Source: an uncultured Bacteroidales bacterium (GTDB lineage Bacteria > Bacteroidota > Bacteroidia > Bacteroidales > P3). Taken from it: DNA of 10,802 bases. How positions within the stretch are numbered: position 1 is the first letter of the stretch; each line of letters opens with the position of its first letter. The stretch is taken from positions 1-10,802 of the forward strand of contig ONOZ01000055.1 of the NCBI GenBank assembly GCA_900319595.1, read 5' to 3'. Positions 1-7,764 of this stretch are shown here, in pieces. The position numbers and the translations under genes are program-made. The notes beneath the pieces were generated by a model. It was not told where the DNA came from and made no database searches. It saw only the letters and a list, made by a program, of their open reading frames with translations.

Positions 1-1856
1 TCACCAGAGCCAAAAACAGTTGAAAACTTTAAATTGTTAAGGTCGGTTGAAAACTTCGCAACAAATTGTCCGCTATTTGGTATTGCATAATTTGCGTTGT
101 AGATTAGTGTAGAACCGTATGCTTTTGTTTGTCCGAAAATATATGGATTTGACTCTTTGTCCAAACGTATAAAGAACGCTTGGTCATATTCATTAGAGCC
201 AAAAAAAGTTGAATATTCTAAAAAACTGCCATCAGGAGATAAGCCACAAAGGAAAGCATCTGTTGTGCCACCTTGAAAATTAGTTTTGTAAGCATTTGGA
301 GTTGTTGGAAAATTTTCCGAAGTCGTGCCCCCACAAACAAAGACTCGTTGCATAGAGTCCAAATCTAAAGAATAGGCTGCTTGTTCCTTACTGCCTCCAA
401 TAAAAGTGGAGTAAATCATAGACGTTAGAGATTTGTCCATTTTAAAAACTATTGCACTTTGATTGCCTTGAAAACTGGTTTGGTAGGAGTTTGTTGTAGT
501 AGGAAAGTCTTTTGAAAAAGTACAACTTGCTATATAGACATTATTATCATTATCTGTTACAACTTCTCCTCTTGCACAGTCGCCAAAATTCGCATAAAGG
601 CTATCATTACCATCATAAAGTGTTCTACTATCGTCTTCGTAATGAGGTTTGAAGTTAAAACCATCATTTTCACTGCCTCCAACAAAAGTACTTGCCAACA
701 AATCTGTTCCTTTTGAATTCAGAGTAGCAATAAATATGTCAATACCATCGGCAAATAGCAATGATTGTTCATAATTCAAGTATTCACCACCTGCTAATTG
801 GTTTTGAAAAGCATTGTCTGTAATAGGAAAATCACCGCTTCCTGTTGTACCAAAGATAACAATTTCATTATTATTGTTAATTGTCATAGAATGAGGCATT
901 TCACAATATGTACCACCCAAGAAAGTAGAAAAAATCATATTTTCCCCATTCTTATCATACTTTGTTATGACACAATCCCAATTATCCGAATAAGTACTAT
1001 CATAACTACCCTCAGTTAAAGGATATTCATCTCCTCTAACAATTCCGCCACTGATAATGAGTCCATTTCTGTCATAACAAGACGTCATTCCCCAGTTATC
1101 AGAATGTGCCCCAGAGTATGTAGAAATTTCTAACGAAGGGTCAATAATTAAAACTTTTTCTTTATCATACTTTTCAATCCGATAAGACACTAAAAAGCCC
1201 TCACGAGTGCGTTCTATCAAGTACTCCGCTGGAATTTGTACGACATTATTGTTTTCTTTTTGATATACAAACAATTCTTTTTCCTCAATGTTACCATTAA
1301 AGGTTTCTATTATCAAGTTATTTCCCTTTATACTAATATACTTTACACCCTTGTATAATGTTTTTATAATTTTCGTATCACCATTTGGATGGACAATATA
1401 CGAATGTTTCATAAATTTACCCTCAGACGATATTTCCCAATCCACATTTGAATATACATTTTTATAAGTTACAGTTTGGTAGGCGGGAACATTACTTTTC
1501 CATTTTTCGCTATTGTTTGAGATAAAATAGTTTGTATATCCAACAAATTGGTTATTTGATACAATTTCCTCAAAATTAGCATTATATGGCTGAATTGAGA
1601 ATATATTATATTTTTCAGATTTAAGATTGGTTTTCTTTGAGTTATGAGGGTGGTAGTATTTATTAAGGCTATCAAAAATTATCACATTGATTTTGTTTTG
1701 TAGTAGATAGATTTTGCCCTGTGTGAAGTTGGCTTTGTACAATATACTATCATTCCATTGACCTAAGTTTTTTTCATAACGAAGATTTGCATTTTGAGAA
1801 TTAGATACAAAACAAAGGACTATAAGTAACAAATATAATATCGTATTTTTTCGCAT
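1..1856 (-). CDS. SBBP/beta-propeller-repeat secreted protein, 3' end off-window (partial)
   Basis: An uninterrupted minus-strand frame starts at ATG 1854-1856 and stays open for 618 codons to the left edge, so the C-terminus is missing. Residues 1 to about 20 form a Sec signal peptide (basic MRKN, then a hydrophobic stretch ending near SNSQN). A conserved N-terminal domain with the hallmark NLGQWNDSILYKA follows, of the kind that precedes SBBP repeats in Bacteroidota surface proteins. From about residue 255 there are beta-propeller-like repeats, each closing on an STFxGG-type strand: STFLGG 310, STFVGG 389, STFIGG 483, STFFGS 549 and STVFGSG 612. Between them lie motifs such as GDFPITDNAFQ, KDFPTTTNSYQ and ENFPTTPNAYK. 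Proteins of this family usually end in a T9SS sorting domain, but that part is not visible here. It is likely secreted or surface-bound; ligand unknown. Its promoter lies 29-59 bp upstream, divergent from the TonB-receptor operon. The start is supported by both the signal peptide and the promoter position. Confidence 0.88.
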   Translation of the reverse strand, partial: MRKNTILYLLLIVLCFVSNSQNANLRYEKNLGQWNDSILYKANFTQGKIYLLQNKINVIIFDSLNKYYHPHNSKKTNLKSEKYNIFSIQPYNANFEEIVSNNQFVGYTNYFISNNSEKWKSNVPAYQTVTYKNVYSNVDWEISSEGKFMKHSYIVHPNGDTKIIKTLYKGVKYISIKGNNLIIETFNGNIEEKELFVYQKENNNVVQIPAEYLIERTREGFLVSYRIEKYDKEKVLIIDPSLEISTYSGAHSDNWGMTSCYDRNGLIISGGIVRGDEYPLTEGSYDSTYSDNWDCVITKYDKNGENMIFSTFLGGTYCEMPHSMTINNNNEIVIFGTTGSGDFPITDNAFQNQLAGGEYLNYEQSLLFADGIDIFIATLNSKGTDLLASTFVGGSENDGFNFKPHYEDDSRTLYDGNDSLYANFGDCARGEVVTDNDNNVYIASCTFSKDFPTTTNSYQTSFQGNQSAIVFKMDKSLTSMIYSTFIGGSKEQAAYSLDLDSMQRVFVCGGTTSENFPTTPNAYKTNFQGGTTDAFLCGLSPDGSFLEYSTFFGSNEYDQAFFIRLDKESNPYIFGQTKAYGSTLIYNANYAIPNSGQFVAKFSTDLNNLKFSTVFGSG

Positions 1857-1884
1857 AAAATCATATATCCAATTAAAACCCACG

Positions 1885-1915
1885 CAAAGTTACACAAAAA
1901 TTTTATATTGGCAAA
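1885..1915 (-). promoter_or_regulatory. Bacteroidota-type promoter for the SBBP-repeat gene
   Basis: Read on the minus strand, TTTG (1915-1912) is followed after exactly 19 bp by TAACTTTG (1892-1885). This matches the Bacteroidota -33/-7 consensus TTTG-N19-21-TAnnTTTG. Transcription would start near 1878, leaving a leader of roughly 20 nt before the ATG at 1856. The leader contains no Shine-Dalgarno sequence, which is usual in this phylum. No transcript data were available. Confidence 0.75.
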
Positions 1916-1943
1916 AATTGTAGGAAATTAATATTATAAAAAT

Positions 1944-1974
1944 TTTGTAAAAGTATAAAAAAAATGTATCTTTG
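1944..1974 (+). promoter_or_regulatory. Bacteroidota-type promoter for the TonB receptor-M16-Fn3 operon
   Basis: TTTG (1944-1947), a 19-bp spacer and TATCTTTG (1967-1974, followed by CA) match the primary sigma-factor consensus of Bacteroidota in every fixed position. Transcription would start near 1981, giving a leader of about 30 nt before the TTG start at 2010. It is divergent from the promoter at 1885-1915, and the two -33 elements are only 28 bp apart. Confidence 0.8.
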
Positions 1975-2009
1975 CACCTTGAATTGTAGTATTTAATAAC
2001 ATTAAGAAA

Positions 2010-4412
2010 TTGAAGAGATATTTTTTTATAATAATAGGACTGTTGTTTGCTTTTTTTTCTCATAGTCAAACGATTAAAGGTATTATAACAGACGCCAATG
2101 GGGTTGCAATTGAGAGTGTTAGTATTGGTACTTTGAATTTGTCTAAACCTATTGGCACAATTAGTGATATACATGGGGCTTATTCTTTGAAACTTAAAGC
2201 AAAAACAAAGTATAGAGTTCGTTATTCTTGTGTTGGTTATGCAGATATAGATACAACATTGATTCTTTCTGCAAATGAAACTCGCACAATCAATATTAAA
2301 ATGAAAAAATCTTCAACTAATTTGGAAACGGTGGAGATTACTGGAGATAAAAGTAGGGAAGAGGGTATAACAAGAATAAACCCAGAAACAGCAAAGACAA
2401 GCGTAGGAGTCAATCAAGGGGTTGAAAATACGATTAAGGCACAAGAAGGAGTTTCATCTAATAATGAATTGAGTAGTCAGTATAGTGTGCGAGGAGGTAA
2501 CTTTGATGAGAATTTGGTTTATGTAAATGATATTGAAATTTTTAGACCGTTACTGATTCGCAACGGACAACAAGAAGGACTCTCGTTTATAAATACCGAC
2601 ATGATAAGTGATATTAAGTTTTCTTCGGGAGGCTTTGATGCTAAATATGGAGATAAAATGTCGAGTGTGTTAGATATAAAATATCGTAAGCCACAAGAAT
2701 TTAGCGGCTCTGCAAGTATATCACTTCTTGGAGCATCTGCACATATTGAAGGTTTGATTGGCAAAAGTTTTACTTATCAAATAGGATATAGAAACAAAAG
2801 TACGCGTTATCTTTTGAATTCTTTGGAAACTGAGGGTGAATATAATTCTACATTTAACGACTTGCAAGCCTATCTTACTTATGATATTAGCGACAAATTG
2901 GAGGTTGCTTTTCTTGGAAACATATCTGACAACCAATATAACTTTATCCCTCAAACGCGAGAAACACAATTTGGGAGTATATACACTTCTATGAATCTTA
3001 AAGTATATTTTGATGGGCAGGAAGTTGATAGATTTACATCTCTTTTTGGTGCTTTGGCTTTGAATTACAGACCAAATAAGGATATTGTATTAAAATTGAT
3101 AACATCTGCGTTCAATACAAATGAAAAAGAGACATATGATATTCAAGGTCAGTACTGGCTGTATGAGACGGGGGGACTTGGTAGTGAGGAAGAGTTTGAT
3201 AGAGGAATTGGCACTTATTTGGAACATGCTCGTAACAGATTGCACGCTAACATATACAATATAGAACACAAAGGTTACAAATACTATGGCAACGGATTCT
3301 TATCTTGGGGAACAAAATTGCAGACAGAAAAGATTTATGATAAGATTCGTGAGTGGAAAATGGTAGATAGTGCAGATTATACTATACCATCAAACCCTGA
3401 TGTTATAGGTGGTTACGACCCGATAACACCTCCGATGTTACAAAACTATTATAATTCTAATCATGAATTATTCTCTATGCGAATAACTGCTTTTGTTGGG
3501 CGACAATTCAATTGGGATAGAGATTATGGCACATATTACTTTAATATAGGAGCAAGAGGACAATATTGGGACTATAATAGTGAGTTTTTTGCTTCTCCTC
3601 GTGCGTCGGTATCATTGAAACCTAATATTAAAAAGGATATTCTATTTCGTTTTGCGACAGGAATTTATGCTCAATCACCATTTTACCGTGAGTTTAGAGA
3701 TGAACAAGGAAATTTGAACGAGGATATAAAATCTCAGAAATCTTTACATTTTGTCCTATCAAGTGATTGGAATTTTAAGATGATGGATAGGAATTTCAAA
3801 TTCATAACTGCTGCTTATTATAAGTATCTTTGGGACTTGATTCCTTATAGAATAGATAATGTACGTTTGCGTTATTCGGCTAAAAACAATGCAGTCGGCT
3901 ATGCAACGGGAATAGATATGAAACTTTTCGGAGAATTTATCAAAGGAATAGACTCTTGGCTAACACTTTCTTTAATGCAGACTAAGCAAAAGATAGATGG
4001 CGATAATCAAGGCTATATTCCTCGACCTACAGACCAATTATGTAACGTTAGTGTGTCTTTTCAAGATTATTTGCCTAATATGCCATGGATGCGAGTATAT
4101 TTAAATTTGAATTATGGTTCAGGTTATCCTTATTATCCACCTAATTCAAATATTCATTTCCGTTATCCTCGCTATCTTAGAGCAGATATGGCTTTTACGT
4201 TCAGATTAAAAGACGAAGAGAGCAGTTGGGCAAAAAACAATTTTATGAAACATTTCAAAAACATTTGGCTTAATTTGGAGTGGTTGAATGTATTTAATAA
4301 TAAAAACGTAATTTCTTATACCTACGTACAGGATTATGCTGGAGTTTCTTTTGCTGTACCAGATTATTTGACACCTTCGCGTTTGAATGCAAGACTTACA
4401 TTTGAGTTTTAG
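2010..4412 (+). CDS. TonB-dependent outer-membrane receptor with carboxypeptidase-regulatory-like domain
   Basis: This 800-residue protein should form a 22-strand outer-membrane barrel that imports a ligand using TonB energy. Residues 1-20 are a signal peptide (KRYFFIIIGLLF...SHSQ). Residues 21-100 form the beta-sandwich found at the N-terminus of many Bacteroidota receptors (IKGIITDANG, then DIHGAYSL). The plug spans about 105-228 and includes QYSVRGGNFDENLVYVND at 157-174 and FSSGGFDAKYGDKMSSVLD at 204-222. The barrel fills the rest and ends in a terminal phenylalanine (RLTFEF), typical of outer-membrane proteins. It is shorter than SusC-type receptors and no susD lies beside it, so a glycan substrate is not implied; the ligand is unknown. 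The start is TTG at 2010. An in-frame stop lies at 1980-1982 and the first in-frame ATG is codon 98, so only TTG (or ATT at 2001) retains the signal peptide. It is the first gene of a three-gene operon; the next starts 3 bp after its stop. Confidence 0.9.
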   Translation: MKRYFFIIIGLLFAFFSHSQTIKGIITDANGVAIESVSIGTLNLSKPIGTISDIHGAYSLKLKAKTKYRVRYSCVGYADIDTTLILSANETRTINIKMKKSSTNLETVEITGDKSREEGITRINPETAKTSVGVNQGVENTIKAQEGVSSNNELSSQYSVRGGNFDENLVYVNDIEIFRPLLIRNGQQEGLSFINTDMISDIKFSSGGFDAKYGDKMSSVLDIKYRKPQEFSGSASISLLGASAHIEGLIGKSFTYQIGYRNKSTRYLLNSLETEGEYNSTFNDLQAYLTYDISDKLEVAFLGNISDNQYNFIPQTRETQFGSIYTSMNLKVYFDGQEVDRFTSLFGALALNYRPNKDIVLKLITSAFNTNEKETYDIQGQYWLYETGGLGSEEEFDRGIGTYLEHARNRLHANIYNIEHKGYKYYGNGFLSWGTKLQTEKIYDKIREWKMVDSADYTIPSNPDVIGGYDPITPPMLQNYYNSNHELFSMRITAFVGRQFNWDRDYGTYYFNIGARGQYWDYNSEFFASPRASVSLKPNIKKDILFRFATGIYAQSPFYREFRDEQGNLNEDIKSQKSLHFVLSSDWNFKMMDRNFKFITAAYYKYLWDLIPYRIDNVRLRYSAKNNAVGYATGIDMKLFGEFIKGIDSWLTLSLMQTKQKIDGDNQGYIPRPTDQLCNVSVSFQDYLPNMPWMRVYLNLNYGSGYPYYPPNSNIHFRYPRYLRADMAFTFRLKDEESSWAKNNFMKHFKNIWLNLEWLNVFNNKNVISYTYVQDYAGVSFAVPDYLTPSRLNARLTFEF

Positions 4413-4415
4413 TTA

Positions 4416-5699
4416 ATGAATATGAATATACCAAATTTTGATAGTATAAAAATAAAAGATTATGTTCCTCAAAAGAGGGCGTTACAAAATAGTATTCCTG
4501 TCTATTTGTTTGAAAATAAGGATATGGAAGTTATTTTTATGAAGATAGTTTTCCCTAACGCAGGAACCATCAATCAGGACAAGTTTTTTGTTGCTTCTTT
4601 GACTAAAACACAACTAAATGCAGACACTAAAGATTATACTGCACTTGCATTGTCGGACGCAATAGACTATTATGGACTGAATTTTTCGGCATCAACTTCC
4701 AATGAACGTACAATATTGAATTTTTCATTTCTAAAGCAATATCAAAGTGAAGTATTGAAGTTGATAGAGCAGATGGTATTATATCCGTTATTTAAACAAG
4801 ACAAATTAGATATAACTATAAATAATTCTAAACAAGAGTTTTTAGCCAAATGTCAGCAAACCTCATTTTTGGCTCACAGAGAGTTTATGGCAAATCTATT
4901 TGGGAAAGAAAACCCTTATGGAAGATATGCTTCGCTTTCAGATTATGACATGGTCAATAATGAAGACATAAGATTGTTTTATCAAAAACGTTATTCCTTT
5001 AATCAATGCTATTTTATTTTGGCAGGAAACACAGACGAGGCTTTTGTAAATGAATTGAATGAGGTATTTGGAAAAAATAATTGGAACTCTAATTTGGCAG
5101 ATATTTCAACAAGGCAAATAGCAATTGATAAGAATTACGATTGTAAGACTATAATAACTCCTTTAGATTCGGCTGTTCAATCCTCTATTTGTATGGGCAA
5201 AATGTTTCCCTCTATACAAGACGAAGATTATATACCTTTAACTGCACTTAACTGCTTATTAGGTGGGTATTTCAATTCGCGTTTGATGAGTAACATAAGG
5301 GAAGACAAAGGTTATACTTATGGAATAGATAGTTTTATTGCTCCTTACAGTTATGGAAGTGTGTTTATGATAGTTACGGACGTTACAGCAGATAAAGATA
5401 TGGCAACTTTGGAAGAAATTTACAAAGAAATGCAAATTCTCCAAACAAAAAGTGTCTTTAAAGAGGAATTGGATACTGTCAAACACTATATGATGGGGGA
5501 GATGCTCAGAGCAAATGACGGTGTAAGTGAAATTGCAGACAATTATGATATGTTTGTGCGTTTCAATTTGCCTTTGGATTATAACAGTAGGTCAATGGAA
5601 ATTGTAAAAAGCATAACGGCAGACGATATTACGAATTTGGCAAATAAGTATTTACAACAAGATAGTTTTCTTGTTTCCATTAGTAAGAATGTGAAGTAA
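4416..5699 (+). CDS. M16 (insulinase/PMP-like) family protein, R/Y-motif subunit lacking HxxEH
   Basis: This 427-residue protein has the two-lobed fold length of M16B peptidases and processing-peptidase subunits. Family marks include FPNAGTINQDKF near 46, DYYGLNFSASTSNERT at 84-99, LFGKENPYGRY near 160, and the second-lobe signature NSRLMSNIREDKGYTYG at 287-303. The zinc-binding HxxEH, expected around residues 60-70, is absent: that stretch reads ASLTKTQLNAD and has no histidine. The second-lobe R/Y pair (R295 and Y302) is kept. This is the pattern of the non-catalytic partner in heterodimeric M16B enzymes and of alpha-MPP-like subunits. It would need an HxxEH partner to cleave peptides, and none is in the window. 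No signal peptide or membrane segment is seen, so it is probably cytoplasmic. It lies 3 bp after the receptor gene and 12 bp before the Fn3 gene. A second in-frame ATG at 4422 is an alternative start. Confidence 0.87.
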   Translation: MNMNIPNFDSIKIKDYVPQKRALQNSIPVYLFENKDMEVIFMKIVFPNAGTINQDKFFVASLTKTQLNADTKDYTALALSDAIDYYGLNFSASTSNERTILNFSFLKQYQSEVLKLIEQMVLYPLFKQDKLDITINNSKQEFLAKCQQTSFLAHREFMANLFGKENPYGRYASLSDYDMVNNEDIRLFYQKRYSFNQCYFILAGNTDEAFVNELNEVFGKNNWNSNLADISTRQIAIDKNYDCKTIITPLDSAVQSSICMGKMFPSIQDEDYIPLTALNCLLGGYFNSRLMSNIREDKGYTYGIDSFIAPYSYGSVFMIVTDVTADKDMATLEEIYKEMQILQTKSVFKEELDTVKHYMMGEMLRANDGVSEIADNYDMFVRFNLPLDYNSRSMEIVKSITADDITNLANKYLQQDSFLVSISKNVK

Positions 5700-5711
5700 A
5701 AATTATTGATT

Positions 5712-7685
5712 ATGAAAAAGATATTTTTTGTTATATTGTGTGTTATGGCGTATGTTTTTGCTACTGCACAATGTACAACAGTAAATGAAGACGGAAGCGT
5801 TACAATTAGTTTTGGCAATATCTCAAATGCTACTATTGAAAGACAAGATAATGGTAATTGGGTTGAGATTGGCAATTTGCACAATGGTACCTATACAGAT
5901 GAAGATGTAGATGCAAGTAACGATATTATAATATATCGTATTCCTACTAGTAGTCAAAAGCAATTGTTTGCTACTGTTAATTGCAAGGCTGAGGTTAAAA
6001 GTGATGACAACACAAAAATAGAAATTATTTGGCATACAGTTTATGTAGGAAGTAGTATTCCGACGGATTTGGTGGGTTACAAAGTTTATAGAAAGTTATC
6101 TACAGATGATGATTTCAAGTATCTTGTAGAGGTTGTGCCTAATGAAAATACTTATATAGATGACAAGCAAGGTGTGTGTGCTATTCAATACAAAGTGGAG
6201 GCAATATTTCTGGATTGTTCCTCTTGGAGTAATGTTGCAAAGACGATAAAAGAAGATAATGACCCACCAGACCAAGTTACATTGTTACCTGTTGATGTGG
6301 ATTTGAATTCTCAGCAGATTGTGTTGTCATGGAAAGAATCAATGGACGCAGATACTTGGGGTTATGCCTTATTGAAAGTCAATGATAGTGGAATAAAAGA
6401 AACTATACAGATGATTTATGACAAAAGCATTACTTCATATACTTGCACAAAGCAACAAGCAGATGTTAATCAAATAAATAATTTCAAAATCTTTGCTTTT
6501 GACTATTGCGAAAACTCCTCAATGCAATTTCCAGAGTTGAATGATGAGTATTATAATAATATTGTATTAAAAGGGGAGAGAGATGATTGTTCTGCTCCGT
6601 TACATTTGAGTTGGAATGCCCCAGACAATGTAAATCAAGGACATCAATACGAAATCTTTGCACGCCTACCGGGAGAGAGCCAGTATAATTCTGTTGCGAT
6701 AGTATCTTCAAATTCTTATGATTACACAGTTCCAGTGGTACAAGGTGATATACAATTGTATGTTGAGTGTGGAGGCAAATCCAATGTTGTAACTATCAAT
6801 ACTCAAAACGCAGATACTTTAAAGTATATATATTTGGAAGGTGTTTCTGTCAAAGAGGATAATTTGCATACCGATATATATATATTCCTTGACGCCTCTC
6901 AAAAAGTTAAAGGTTATCAACTTTGGCGTAAAATAGATGATGGAGAATTTGAGAATATAAAAGATATTGCTTTTAGCGGACAATCCTACATTGTGCTAAC
7001 AGACGAATTACCTTTAATGGCCAATGAACATATTTATACTTATTATGTTGCTGCTCCAGATGCTTGCGGAGGCAATTATACTTATTCTAATCAAATGACA
7101 ACCATGCAATTATCTGTTGATGCGTCCAATACTTCTAAAATCAAATTGACTTGGAATCCTATAAAACCTGCAAATTGGAATGTTGCTTCATATGAAATCT
7201 ATCGTTTTGCAGAGGGTGATTTTGCTAATGCTCAATACATCGGTAAAACGGTTAGTAATTCTTATACTGACAATGCAGAGCAAATGGTTTCAGCAACAGA
7301 TAGGACTTATTATTATGTAAAAGCGACTTCCAACAATACTGCCAATACAGATATTAGAGCAAATGGAGTTAATTCGTCCAATGCTTATGCTAAATTTGAA
7401 AGTATTTTATTTGTTCCAAATGCATTTTCGCCAAAAGATGGACTTCACGCAGGACTGAGGACTTTTAAACCTACTTGCCACTTTGTTCGCTCGGGTACGT
7501 ATTCGTTTAAAGTATTTAGTAGAGCAGGGCAAGTTTTATTTGAAACAAATAATACAGATGAAGGTTGGGACGGAAAGTATAAAGGTGAGTTTTGTCCTGT
7601 TGGCAATTATGTTTATAAGATTTCTTTTATAGATTCTGATGGCATAGAGCAGAACAAGGGTGGCATCTTCTTACTTTATGATTAA
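5712..7685 (+). CDS. Secreted multi-module Fn3-like protein with T9SS type B (gliding-motility-associated) sorting domain
   Basis: This 657-residue protein has a Sec signal peptide at 1-19 (KKIFFVILCVMAYVFATA, then Q). Q rather than G, A or S precedes the first Cys, so it does not look like a lipoprotein. About six Ig/Fn3-like modules follow, starting near residues 20, 95, 188, 290, 370 and 465. They are recognised by recurring strands such as GYKVYRK, GYQLWRK, SYEIYRF and QYEIFAR, and by pairs of the VLSWKES, LSWNAP and LTWNPI kind. Residues 567-657 form the C-terminal sorting domain (FVPNAFSPKDG, FKVFSRAGQVLFET, GWDGKYKGEFCPVGNYVYKI). It should be exported by the T9SS and anchored at or released from the cell surface, perhaps with a PorP/SprF-type partner encoded elsewhere. 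The ATG at 5712 is chosen over TTG at 5706 because MKK opens the signal peptide directly. It is the last gene of the operon and is followed by a terminator. Binding partner unknown. Confidence 0.87.
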   Translation: MKKIFFVILCVMAYVFATAQCTTVNEDGSVTISFGNISNATIERQDNGNWVEIGNLHNGTYTDEDVDASNDIIIYRIPTSSQKQLFATVNCKAEVKSDDNTKIEIIWHTVYVGSSIPTDLVGYKVYRKLSTDDDFKYLVEVVPNENTYIDDKQGVCAIQYKVEAIFLDCSSWSNVAKTIKEDNDPPDQVTLLPVDVDLNSQQIVLSWKESMDADTWGYALLKVNDSGIKETIQMIYDKSITSYTCTKQQADVNQINNFKIFAFDYCENSSMQFPELNDEYYNNIVLKGERDDCSAPLHLSWNAPDNVNQGHQYEIFARLPGESQYNSVAIVSSNSYDYTVPVVQGDIQLYVECGGKSNVVTINTQNADTLKYIYLEGVSVKEDNLHTDIYIFLDASQKVKGYQLWRKIDDGEFENIKDIAFSGQSYIVLTDELPLMANEHIYTYYVAAPDACGGNYTYSNQMTTMQLSVDASNTSKIKLTWNPIKPANWNVASYEIYRFAEGDFANAQYIGKTVSNSYTDNAEQMVSATDRTYYYVKATSNNTANTDIRANGVNSSNAYAKFESILFVPNAFSPKDGLHAGLRTFKPTCHFVRSGTYSFKVFSRAGQVLFETNNTDEGWDGKYKGEFCPVGNYVYKISFIDSDGIEQNKGGIFLLYD

Positions 7686-7710
7686 AGACATACAATATTA
7701 CAATATTAGA

Positions 7711-7744
7711 AATAAGGACTTACACCACAATGTAAGCCCTTATT
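7711..7744. terminator. Bidirectional intrinsic terminator between convergent genes
   Basis: AATAAGGACTTACA (7711-7724), the loop CCACAA, and TGTAAGCCCTTATT (7731-7744) form a 14-bp stem. On the plus strand there is one A-C mismatch; on the minus strand the same position becomes a G-U wobble, so that RNA stem is fully paired. T-rich sequence follows in both directions (TTATTTTGTTT on plus; TTATTTC on minus). It sits 25 bp after the Fn3 stop and 20 bp after the stop of the minus-strand LRR gene, so it can serve both. Confidence 0.8.
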
Positions 7745-7764
7745 TTGTTTATAATGCAATTACA

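Noticed and set aside
7691..7706. Tandem TACAATAT x2 next to the terminator
   Set aside because: Two copies of an 8-bp AT-rich unit are not evidence of a functional repeat or attachment site.
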